In this document: piece after piece, positions 38,801-50,800 of the stretch
How positions within the stretch are numbered: position 1 is the first letter of the stretch
How the letters are laid out: every line of letters starts with the position of its first letter
Assembly (NCBI GenBank): GCA_013396915.1
Contig: VWZL01000877.1
Span: forward strand, 439,323-503,322
DNA from: Stercorarius parasiticus
Taxonomy: Eukaryota > Chordata > Aves > Charadriiformes > Stercorariidae
Direction: 5' to 3'
DNA: 64,000 nt
Program-made: the position numbers and the translations under genes
Notes under the pieces: generated by a model
The model's database searches: none
The model's input: the letters and a program-made list of their open reading frames with translations, nothing else
Told to the model about the DNA's origin: nothing

Positions 38801-41800
38801 TAGCGTTGCTGCCTTCTGCAGGGCCCTGGCTGATGAACCCCCCTGGCTGTGTGTGCGTGGGGCCTCAAAACAGTGCACGTGAACCTCAGTGTCTCCATGC
38901 AGACTGAGATGATGTCTGGCATAGCTAGACTTCATCAAGGGCTGGTGACCCCTGACAGCCCTGGAGTTGTTCATGCAGAGGAGATGAGCCAAGGGGTGGC
39001 TGTGCAGCGCTTGCGAATGCTTCTACCCCTTTGGGTCCCCGAAGGATTTATTAGCTCAGGCACAGCAGTGTCCTCCTGCACTCGTGAAGCGCTCGACCTG
39101 AGTTACTAAGCCATCCCATGATGTGGAGAGCTGCTACATGTGGTGCCCAGACCTTGAGGCAGTTCCACAGGAGTTAAGTTGGGTTCATCAGTGTGGGTAA
39201 GACCCTGACCAATGACAGCAGAGCCGTTGCATGTTTCTCCTGCGGCATGCTGACAGATACTGGTATGATCTAGGCTTTTTGGGCAGTTTCCATACCCTAT
39301 AATCCTTGACAAGGTCCTCTTTCCCTGTTACATGCTATATTAACAAAGAAATCCTGTAACTTCAGAAATGTTGGTTAGACATTGTCATGGTCAAAGTTAG
39401 CTGGCTTTGTAGTGTTACCCATCCTTTAAAACATCTTGCACCCTGATTGCTTTTTTCTGAAATAGCTTAGGGATGTGTGTTGATACACACCAGTTAGGTC
39501 TGGTCTGTAACTCTGAGCAGCTGGGATAGGACTGAGTGCCAAATGGAAACTGACTTCAGGAGCCCTTCTCTAAGGTGCTACAAGATTTGGTGCTGGCCTT
39601 GTTTGAGGAGAAATGCTTGCAGCTCGAGTCTGGAAAGAAACGTAGTACAGCTTGTTGCCAATTCACTTTTTGCTAGTGAAGTGGAATTTTAGGGAGGACT
39701 CTCTGGAGTTGTCTCTTATCTTTGAGCTGCAGGTTGTTGATGAAGTTGTTGAATGTGTTGTTTTGCCTGTTCCAATAGGTGGAAAAATACAGTAACTTTG
39801 GCTGTAAAGCCTGCTTGATTTTTCTAATCTGTGGTGGATGCTTTTTGGAAATAAATTGCATCAGGAGCATGAGGAAAGCTGAGCAGCCTTTTTAATGTTC
39901 ACTTCGTTTTCTTTTTAGATAGGTGTGTCACAGAGGGTCTAGATGTCCAAACAATTTGTTCACTTGGTGTATTAGCCTGTGAGACAACATGTCCCTTTTG
40001 CATGAAGCCCAGAGCAACAGCACTGTGCTGGAGACTCTTACAGACTTCAAAAACCTAGGGGGAGGAAAAATGGTTTGTGAGAATATACACATAGCTGCAG
40101 AACTGATTTCCCCTGGTTCTGAGCCATAACAGATTGTAAATAGTCAGGGAGAAAAATCTGTAGAGGGCTTGAAGATTATTCTGTCCATTAACCTTCTCAA
40201 ACATAGCTGTAGTAAAAATGAGATGTTGCCAGATACCTTTACTAATGTTCTCTTGTTGCAGAGAACTATCTGGTTTAAGTTGTGCTGCTGCAGCTGTACA
40301 GGCATTATTAAAGTGGTATCCCCCCCTAGCGTAGATACAGCTGTATTGGTATAGAAATGCTCATCTCTTCAGAGCTTGTTTCTGACTTTATTGGATAATT
40401 TGTAGTTCACTGTCAGGCAGACTCCATGGAATAAACACAGCTGTTACAATATAGCAGGGGGTTTTGGCAAAACAAATTTTTTTGAGGTAATAAAACAGTG
40501 AAAATGTTCTTTTTCTAGAACACAAATTTCAAATTGAAAAATCTAAACAAAAGAAGAAAGTTAGGGGTGAGTTTACCTATAGATGGGATTTGCTACATGC
40601 AGTGAAGCCATGGTGACTGTTGACCTTTGCTCAGCCTGCGTTGGTGATTCTTGTGGTCTTCATTGAGCAGTATCGTCATCAATTTAAGGGTGCCTGAGTT
40701 CTAGCAAAACTTGTTTAGAATAAGCAGTTTATTGTCTCATGAAAAATTAAATTGGAAGATGAGGAAGAAGATTCAGTTGCTAATGTATCAGTATTGTGGA
40801 AGACTCTGCTGATGTTATATCCAGTGTTTTTTGGTTTTTCTTCTAGAAAAGCATGCTTGCTTTACGGCAGCTAATGCCTAATGCTCAGAGCTTTATCCAG
40901 CAGTGTATGCAGCAGCCAGCTCCAACCCAAGAAGCTGTTTCGACTTGTACCTCTGCAGCCCCAGCTCCTTCGATAGCAGTGACAACCTCAGCTATAGCAA
41001 CAACTTCTATTCCCGTTACAAACCCAGCATCTGTCTCTGTAACAGTTACAGCTACTCCGGTTATAAAACCAGTCCTTGCCAGTGTGTTGTCGACAACTTC
41101 TCCACAGACCGTGAAGCCCAAGCCTGTTCCTTCCTCTACGGTGGTGACAGCATCTTTTCGTCCTGCAGCTTCAGTCCTCACCACAACAATAGCAACATCA
41201 GGGCTGACTGCTATCCATACTGTCAAGCCAGTCTTCACCTCTGCGGTAGCATCGTCCTCTCTCCAGTCTGCGAAGCCGCTACTGATCTCTACAGCGGCAT
41301 CTTCAGCATCAACCCCTATTCAGCCTCTGAAACCAGTCATTGGAACCCCAGTCAGTATTAAAATCTCACAGCCAAACTCCATGGTTGCTCAGTCAGTGGG
41401 TACTCAGCAGGTGGTTAAAGTTAAACAGTTGGTAAGATGAATTTCTCAGCTTCTCTGTAACTGCTTTTTTACTTTGACTCTTACCGTTTTGTAAAGAGGA
41501 TACCAGTTTGGATCTTACATCTTTCTTTTTCTTTTTTTTTTAACATATGAAGCTAGTCTGTCATAAGTTAATCGGTTATGTTGGTCATACTTAGGGATAT
41601 TGAGCCCTTGCTGAACCGGTGAATCTAAAGCTAAGATGCAAGCTCAGTCTCTTGCAAGACATGCTGACCGCCGTTCAACCAGACTGAACGTCCAGCTTGA
41701 GACACAAGGGAACATGAGTTCTGACCCCTGATATGCATGCCACCAGGCTAGGTTGGCATCTGGAAGAAAAGGCAGGAAACAGAAATTGCTCATGGGATGC

Positions 41801-44800
41801 TTATATTAATTATTGTTAGGTGTCTTGTTTGGGCTGTGCTTGAGCTAGCCACCAGGGATTCCAGTATGTCCACCTTGGTAGTTCCTACCCTGGATACTTT
41901 GCAGGCACAGGTGGTTTGATGATGTTTAGTGATATGTAAACTGAAATGTATGAACTAGCTCAAGGAGCTTTTCAGAGCAGAGTTCTGACCTCCAAATTTA
42001 CTAAGACATGTTAATTATGAAGTCATCCAAAAGTGAGCTTTTTCTATCAGGCCTCATTAGCTAACAAATTCCAGGAGGAATAAATGTCTTATTAAGACAA
42101 TACCCTCAGAAGCAATGTGTTAACATTTTTTTTTTCTTGGCACAGGTTAACTTCTTGCTAATGTTAATTTTAAATACCAACAAACTGTGGATCGCAGGTA
42201 TACCCAAAAGAGCAATGTTGTGAAATACATTAAGTTTGGTTTATGGGTGTTTGAGATACTGAGTAGTATGCTGTCTTACTGGTCTACCTGCAAATAACAT
42301 TCTCAAGTATTTTGAGAGAGTAGTCTACCTTTGGCAGATCAAGAACTTGATTATTGAATCGAGGACTTCCTTCTAAAGATTTTTTCCTTAAAAAGAGGGG
42401 AAAACATTAGACTTCCTATGAAGCTAGATTTACTTACCACAGGTATAGTAGGGCATCTAGTATGTGAATTTACTTTGTAGTTTGTTTATTGTGTATACTT
42501 GATTTAACAGTATTCAGACCCCTAAAATGTTTTGCTTTTTTTAAATTTTCTTCCTTTCAAAGTGCATAAGGTGGATGTAATACAAGAATCCTGCATTCTA
42601 AATTAATAAGCTTATGCTACCAGCTTTTCACCTTTTCAGACTTGCTTAAAAAGAACAAAATACTCAACTATGTGGACGGGATGGGGGTCCATTTTATGAG
42701 TGGGTTTGTTTTAAAAACAGTTATCAAGCATATGCACTATCCGTCTTTGATGATAGCAGCTAAAGCCAAATTGGAAAAGGAGTTGATACCCTTACTGTCT
42801 TTAAGGACTAAATTTGAGATTCCAGCCAGAAGAAAATGAGGGTTTCTTAGGTTGTAGAAGGGCTGGAGAGCAGTTTGTTGGCTACACAGCAAGCCATGTA
42901 ATCCAGGGGAAAGGTTGGCCATCTGTACAAATAGACGAGGAAGCTTAACTCTACACTAGGGAATCGAAACACTCTGGAATATGATGTTGGTGAACTCAAG
43001 AAATGACTTCTGCCTCCTCCGCTACTGCTGTGTGGCAGCCTATTGCAATTGCTTTTCTTCTCTGTGCCTTAACGTGCATTGAACTGCATACAAAACGTGT
43101 TTTTATCCTCATTTGGGTAGATCCCAGGCACAGTGATTAAAAGACTTACTCTTCAAAATACCTTTTTAATTTTATTCTTTTAGTTGAAGGGCTGGGTTGA
43201 CCACTTCACAGCTTAGCCATATCAGGAGCTTGGTGTTTGTTCAGACAACCTACTAGCATGAAGAGCAAGTTCATAGAAGCGGCTGCATCTTCTAGGGTTT
43301 CCTGGTGCATTTCCTTGAACGGACAGAGGGTCTGTTTTCCTCCCACAAGAAAACAAATCTGGACCACCCCTCTCTTAACAGAAGGGTCCTGCTGCCAGCT
43401 GAAAGGAAGAACGTGCCAGCTGTGCAAATCTGTCCGTACAATGCTGCCAGCAATTTTTTTCCCTTTCCAGCCTGCAGGGTTGTCTGATGCCATACACTCC
43501 CTCTGCATGCCCATTTCTAATTTAGGTCTCTCATGCTTGGGAATGTAAAGTGGACTTTCGTGTGCCAGCTCCCATGTAGTGTTAGTGCTGCTTAAGAATG
43601 CAACACTGCAGTATTTTAATATCAAACTTGGGAGCAGAGTGGTGCAACATGCAACTGTCTTTTCTGTGGCATGATTATCGAAACTTGAGGTTTGAATGGT
43701 GGACACAGAGGGACCAGTTCTTCAGGGATGCTTTTGGGGTTGATCAGTGGCTGTGCTGGGAGAGCTGGATGTTGGACAGGGTTCCCTCTCAGTGACTTTC
43801 TTAACACAGACTCATTTAAGGGCATTGGCACACAGAGAAGTTTGGTCTTGCAAAGAAAGCTCATCTTGCTGTAGTATTGCTTTGTCTCTTGTTAAAGCAC
43901 AATAAATGAAAATTTACATTACCAGCCGCTTGCTTCCAATGGTGAGAAAGCTGCTGTGAGACCGCAACTTCATGTTAAGCGTAAAGAGCAAGAATTTTAT
44001 GGCGTAGTTACTGCAATTACCAGTGAGAGATGCTCCCTGGACATTGCTAGTGGTTGAAGCAAGGAGTGAAGTGCTTGTGCTGTTCTAACCACTTGTTCTT
44101 AGTGACTTGTTGTTAGTGTCAGGTCCCCTTAGAGCTGAGCCTTCTTGAGCAGAAAATCTCCTTTGTTATTTTTCAAGAGTTTTTTTGTCCTGGATGTATA
44201 CTTTTGCATTCAGCCGGTGAAGCCTCCTTCATGAAGCAATACTGCTCGTAGTGTGTGTTGATACCTTACCATCTCTCTGCTGGTCTCTGAACTTTGCTTT
44301 ATGAATGCAAAACAGGTTCCAGTAAGGCTAATCAAAGTCTCTCTCAGGCAGCTGTCCCTGTGCTGTCAGATGGATGTTACATTGCTTGCTTTTTTTTTTT
44401 TACTTAAGAGTGTTGGTGCTTTTTATTCTGATGTCTCTGTCAACCTACTTAATGTGGCACAAAGGAACAGTCCCTTTTCTGAATTACTTCTTCCTGCTAA
44501 CCTGAAGAAAAGAGGCAATAGCTCTTTCTTACAGATATTATCTATTTTTTTAATACTTTTTTTGCTGGCATTAGATCCTTGTCGAAATTTCTAGGATTGT
44601 TGCCCTGTTCTGTTGCAAGTCCCAAGGACTTCCAGCTTTTGTTAGTCTAGCAGCTAGAATAGCAAACACAAAATCAGCTTTACTGCCAACACATCCTTTC
44701 TGTTTCTCGTTGATCTAGTCTCCTCAGTTACTTGACTGACTTCCCAATCTGCAGCTAGGCTATTGATTTAACATTGGCTGTCTCTGTTCTTTTTGTTTGC

Positions 44801-47800
44801 CGCACCTTCACCTTGAATGCTTTATGTTTCCTCCTGTGCTGTTTCAGTGTTTTGCATGCTGAAGATGAAACATCATTCTTGCTGGTGGTAGGGAGGATCT
44901 CTAGGTGCCTATCAGTGTGGGTGCAGGTTTATCCAAGCTGGTCGGTGGTTCAGTGATTATCTGAACATATAAATGATGCTGTTAACGCTATTTTCAACTT
45001 CCAGCAGATGGAAGCTGTATCTTTCAAAAAGATTGGATTGTGGTTTCATAAAACTGCATTGAACCAAATGTTTGTGTGTGTACCAGCTCGCGAGGCAGCC
45101 CTGCACGTGTGAGCCTTGACTCTCTCCACAGTCCGTCCCTGTACTCCTGTTGTTCTTTCCTCTGCATAAAAAGTTGGGAGATAGGGATCTTGTGTTTCTT
45201 CTCAAGAACTGCCTGTTCGTTGTCTGTTTTTCAAACACTGCCTTCAGCTCTGCCTATGTTTCAAACACTGCCTATGTTAGTGCTGCTATGCTGAACCATG
45301 ACACTAGTAGCAGATTAATATGGGGGGGCGAGTGGGACGTATCTTGACTATTTGATACGCGAAGTACCTCTTTTTGTGAATGTGGGACACTTTTGTGAAT
45401 GTGGGAATGTGATGATGTTTACTGATAAATATGAAGTTAGATGACAGAAGGAGACAGCCTAATATCTGAAGTTTAATAAATGTCAGTTCTTCATTTAATT
45501 AAACTTGTGCAGTGGTGCTGTGCAAGCAGTCTTTAGACTTTCTGAAGTTAGAATAAAAGACGTAGAGGAGAAAAAGTGGTTTCTTTACCTTGAAAAGTCC
45601 TTTGTATTAACTTTTTGTTGCTAAAAAAGTAGGATTCAATCTGAAGGTGTTGATAATCTTGTGCTTTGGTAAAAGCACATCTTCCTACTACTTGGAAGGA
45701 AGAACTTTTCCAAAAGATGTATGAAAAGCTGCAGCTCGCATTCTGCTAGCTAGGAGGCTTAGAAATGAGGTTTTTAGGGATGCCGCAATTTTATTATTTT
45801 CTTGCATTTTAATAGCTACCCCTGAAGAGGAAGAATTAGTATTTATGGGCTGTGCCTTTAGGTCTGTGTTGTGATGACATCCTGCTGTCTGGTTTTGTTT
45901 CTTTCAAGAGCCTCTTTACACGAAAGTATCATCCCCCTTCCTTTTTACCCTTCAGCAGTGTACTGGTGTTTCTGTGTGGAGGCTCTACTTGCTATAGGTG
46001 TTGCTAGTTGGTACTTCATGTTCCTGCAAACTGATGTGTTCAGTGTACTTTTGCTTAACACTTTGAAACTCAGCATCTCAATTAACAATTGATGTTGCAC
46101 CTCCAAAAATGCATTAGTAACTTTATAGTATATACTCTTAATTCTTGGCAGGAAAAGGATTTCGTGCAAGATTTAAAACTGTTTGTTTTGGTGTTCTCTC
46201 TTTTTAACTAGGTGTATGTGATACCTGCCCTTTTGAACTTCTTGGCAGGCAGACTCAATATTCAATTGTTAGTCTGTTAAGCAAGACTTAAAGAGAGAAG
46301 CCCCTTAGTGTAATGGATTGTGTAGTCCTCATTGAAACCTGTGTAATACAGTTATCAATGGAGAGTAGGGGTGAAGTGTCCTGAAGAGCTTGCTGAGTGA
46401 GCTGGAGCTTAAAGCTCACCACCAAGTTGTTAAGATTTTGTTTCTTATCATGAAGTAAAAAAAAAAAAAAAAAATTCTGAGCACCTTTACTTCAAACTGA
46501 AAGCTAGACATGCATGCATGCCTAGTGGCACTTCTGGCTGGCTGAACACGTTGATACTGTTTACTTCTCTCTGTTTAGCTGTTCTCACTCTTGATATTGG
46601 ATATTCCACTTCCAGGTAGTCCAGCAACCATCAGGAACCATCGTAAAGCAAGTATCCACACTCCCGCAACCCACAACGCTGACCCTACAGACATCTGCCG
46701 AGAAAAGGATGCCACTGAATACACTTGTTCAAACTAACCAATTTCCTGCAGGTACAGTGGAACCTCTTTAATGGAGGAGGGAGAGAACTGCTGAGGTATA
46801 GAAATGAGTGCAGGCTGTTGGTAGATTGTAGTAGTTGTAGTGGATTGATGGTGGTTGTCTATTGGGAGCAGCCATCTCTGTGCGATAACTTAAACATTTT
46901 TACTGTCTGCTTGGAGTTCTGATAAGAAACTCAGTGCCATGTCTACTTCTAGCACCTGTTAAAAGCATGTCAATCAAACATTTATACTTGTTAAAATACT
47001 GTGAGTAAGCTCCTTGCAGTAAACTTCCTTTAAACTGTGATGCTTTTGAGAATCGCTTCGTGAGACTTTGCTTTTTTTCCTTTAACAGGTCCAGGTCGAT
47101 GCATAATGTGAGTTTGTCTCAGCCAGCCAGTTGTCACTAAAACCTTTCACTGGTCAGCACAGTGGAGGGTGTTTGCTGAGAGCATGTAGGGTTTTTGACC
47201 ATAGAGTACATGCAGAATGTAAGACTCTAGAGTATCTGGTTTGCAAATGGACCTAATTAGTTGTTACTGAGTCTGCAGTGGCATTTGCTAGAAGTATGAA
47301 CTGATTAAACAGTTGTCTTAGTGTTTTGCTTTCTGCTATGTCATGTTCTTTATTTTATTTTAGGTTCCATTCTGAAACAAATTACCCTGCCAGGAAATAA
47401 AATTCTGTCGCTTCAAGCATCTCCTGTTCAGAAAGCTAAAATAAAAGAGAATGGAGCAACATCCTTCAGGTAACAATAAACAATATCAGAAGTTTACTAT
47501 AGGAAGGAACAGACAGCAAGTATGGAGGTGGGAACAGAGCCCAAATAAAAGCAACTTTCTTTAGCGACTTGTTTATGATAGGTAGTTTTTGGCATAGGGG
47601 AACCTAAAAGTTTTGACCTCGTAGCAGATGTTAATTATTCTTAATATAAGAAAACTGGCCTGATGAGGTTGGGTTTTCATTGTGCTGTCACACGAGTAAT
47701 TATACAAACAGTGTGCATTGTTTTTCACTTGTTGATCTCCATTCTGTGAGTACTATTAACTAATCTAAAGCAAAGTTACCTTGTATTAAAAGCTCTCGAT

Positions 47801-50800
47801 AGAATTACAGCAGATACAACCTCTGTTTTTTACAGACCACCAGATAGTATTGAACTGTTACTTGGACTGACTGGTAACAACCTGTCTAAAGCTCTGTGCT
47901 GGATTACGAAATCTTTTATTAGCTCCTCTTATGAGCTTCTTCCTGTACGTAAAGGTGAAAGTCTTTGACTACACCTCTAATTATGGCTTCTGGCATATTC
48001 TCTATTACAAGAATGCTTAAAGCTTTTAGTTCTGGTAACTGATTAACTTTTCAAAAGGAGAATTTTAATTTTTTTTTTTGTTTAATATCTGAAATACGAT
48101 GTTGAAACAGAGGTACAGACTGCTGTAAGCATTATTGGTCTTAAAACCTTAAGGCAAGCTTGAAGTTACTCTACCAGGGATAAAAGCAGACATAACAGCT
48201 TTCTCTTGTTGACCAGTTGACTTCTTATCTCTTGAAAGCTACAGCTTTGTGTGCACTGATACAGACAGAGTGCTGTTGTTATTTACAGTAATGTACAGTG
48301 TACACTGAACACTTAAAACATTGGTAGCCAGAAGTTAAAATGAAAAGCTGATGTTAAAGCAATAGCTCTGTTCAGGTCCCTCAAGTTCTTATGACATATA
48401 CTTCAAAATATAATTTGTGATGTAATTTTGTGTAGTGGTATTTGCAAAACTCACTTCATAAATATCATTTAAAAAACACCAACAAAACAAAACCCCACAA
48501 AAAAGCCTAGAAAAAAATTTTTTTGTGATCTTCCAATCAGAATATATCAACTGTCTTACATGAAAAAGTTTGAATTCTTGAAGTTCCTTCCCTGAATTAA
48601 GTTCTTAGTGTAGGCAAAACTGTCTACAGTGTGATCCAGGATGGATTTCTGTTCCTGCTTTTCAAAGTAGCATAATGAGAATTCAGACTTGAAATCTCTA
48701 GCTCACCTTAAATTTTTCTATGAAGAAGTCATCTCTTTGCATACATCGCTGGTGCTTCTCCTATTCCCCAGTATAACCAAACTTTCTGACTTTAAAAACT
48801 ACGTATGAGAATCTTCACATATCTGAACTGGGCAGGGTGTACCTAAACTTTTGGCTTCTCTACGTCAAGTATCTGTGTTCTCCAAGAAGGTCTAGCACCA
48901 CGTAGTGTTAATCTGGACTGGGCAATAGACATTCCTTGCTCTATTCTGTTCTAACTTTTATTATTCCCAGCACAGCTGTTTTTGACCTGTGATCCATCAA
49001 CTGGCTGGTCATTTGTAAGCCAGAGAGAAGCACCATGGCCCCCTTTCAGGTTTTGTGATGAGACTCGTAATAGGCAGAGAGCATGTCTTGTAATTGATGT
49101 GATTGTACATGTGACACTTCAAACTGTGGCTTCTCATTGCAGTGTGTCATCAAGCCTGACTGCCATTGTCACTAGGTTAAGTTAGGATTTGAGAATGCAA
49201 TACTTGCTAAGCTGTACTTAATAAGCTGCAATTTGACCTTGTCTGTGCTTTAATGGGCTGTTTTGGTTGCTCGAGATTAGCAGTAGAAAAAATGGTGATC
49301 CCCACCCCCCAGTTAAAAAAAAAAAAAAAACAAAAAAAAACCAAACAAACACCGTCTAGAAATTAGAAGATTTCAGCTAAGCATGGGCATTGCTGGCACT
49401 TGATTGCCCCATGGCAGGTATTATAAAGGGCAGTCTGTTTTAAAAGCATCAAAATTTTTGTAAACTGTTCTACATACTTCTGTAAAGTGCTTGGTAGGGC
49501 ACCCTGGAAAAGATCAGGCATGTATTTGTATCTTCAAATATTTTTTTTTTTTTTGCATCTATTCTATGTAACCAAATTGTTCTCCAAAGCACATACAACT
49601 CTGACTTGTGCATTTTGTCTGGAAGGTACCAGCAATCTCAAGTAGCAGACAAACAGGAGCGAGACAGCAGAGTGGAGAACATCTGGGCAGCTGCTCCACC
49701 TGCCCCATGGTAGTGGGGAGCACTGGTGATTCTTGCTCCACTGGAATTCTTCTGTCCCACGTTGTTGTCTGTGATGGTGCACGGAGGTTTGGGTTAAGCG
49801 TGCCTTTCTAGTTTTCCTTTTGACTGTTGTATAAAGTGGAGTAAATAAAGATGGATTTAGAAGAAGACGTGTGCGTTGGTCAAACACCAGAGGGTGCCAC
49901 AGACTCACTTTTCAACCAATACAGGCAAATTCATAGATGTGAGGTGCATCCACATTGCTTGGGCCTCTCTTCCAGTGAAATATTTAGTACAAATGTCAAA
50001 CCTGACTTCATGCAGGGTAATGCTCAGAACTCAGTGTTCTGTTTCCCTCCGTGTCCTGATAAGCTTAAATCACTGGAGACTTAAAACAGCTGGGAGAGTT
50101 TTTCTTGTTGATTTCTGGGGTGAGATGATCACATGCAAAAAGCATTAAAGGAAGTGGTGTAGAAGAGGGGGTTTACGGAGGGATTGCTGAAAATGAAAGC
50201 AAGTCCATATTCAACAGAAACGTCTGCATATATACCCTGGAATATTTTAAATTTAGCACTTTAGTAGAATGATTTTTGTAGTTTACTCGAAGCACATGAT
50301 ACCTTACTTAAAATGATTGAGGCTTGTTTGAACAGCAAGGAAAAAAGAATAGTAAAAAGTAGAAACTTAACATGATTTCTGAAACTTATATTAATCCTTA
50401 GCAAGCACTACTTCTAAGGAAAGGTAATGAGAGTTTCTTTGGGTTAAGTAAAATAAGTGCAGCAGTGTTTTCATAGGTGCAAATTAGTCTTTCATCGAGG
50501 CTAGTTGACTCAGTGACTTAATCCAAACTTACATCCCTCACTGAAGAATTTAGAATTGGTCCTTAAAAACAGCACAGGTACTGTCTACTTGCATATAAGC
50601 TCCTGTATGTGTGTACTCACAAGAGACTGTATGCATGGAAATATGAAAGAAAATAGTAAACTGATAAAGGCTGATTTGAGAGAACTGAATCTTGTGTAGC
50701 TAGAAAGGTGTATAGATGTATACTGTAGAAGTTTACCTCCTTCTTGCTTGAGTATTTGGAGTATATTGCCAGATTAAAAGCTAAAATGATTTACTAAAAC

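Larger units (their letters stand above)
41432..46615. other. TAF4B intron 7
   Basis: About 5.2 kb. It contains two small local duplications (45229-45273 and 45372-45406) and a run of 18 A (46457-46474). A 166-codon antisense open frame at 43206-43706 overlaps a 103-codon sense frame; neither resembles a known protein. No CR1 or LTR was recognised. Confidence 0.5.

Noticed and set aside
40903..41361. 152-codon sense and 117-codon antisense frames inside TAF4B exon 7
   Set aside because: Both are shadows of a low-complexity coding exon rich in ACN, GTN, TCN and CCN codons, which make few stops in other frames.
43206..43706. 166-codon antisense open frame in intron 7
   Set aside because: By a rough stop-frequency estimate, about one frame of this length is expected by chance in six frames of 64 kb. 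No domain, signal or splice context was seen.
49315..49350. Poly(A) tract considered as a processed pseudogene tail
   Set aside because: No gene-like body was recognised upstream and no target duplication was found.
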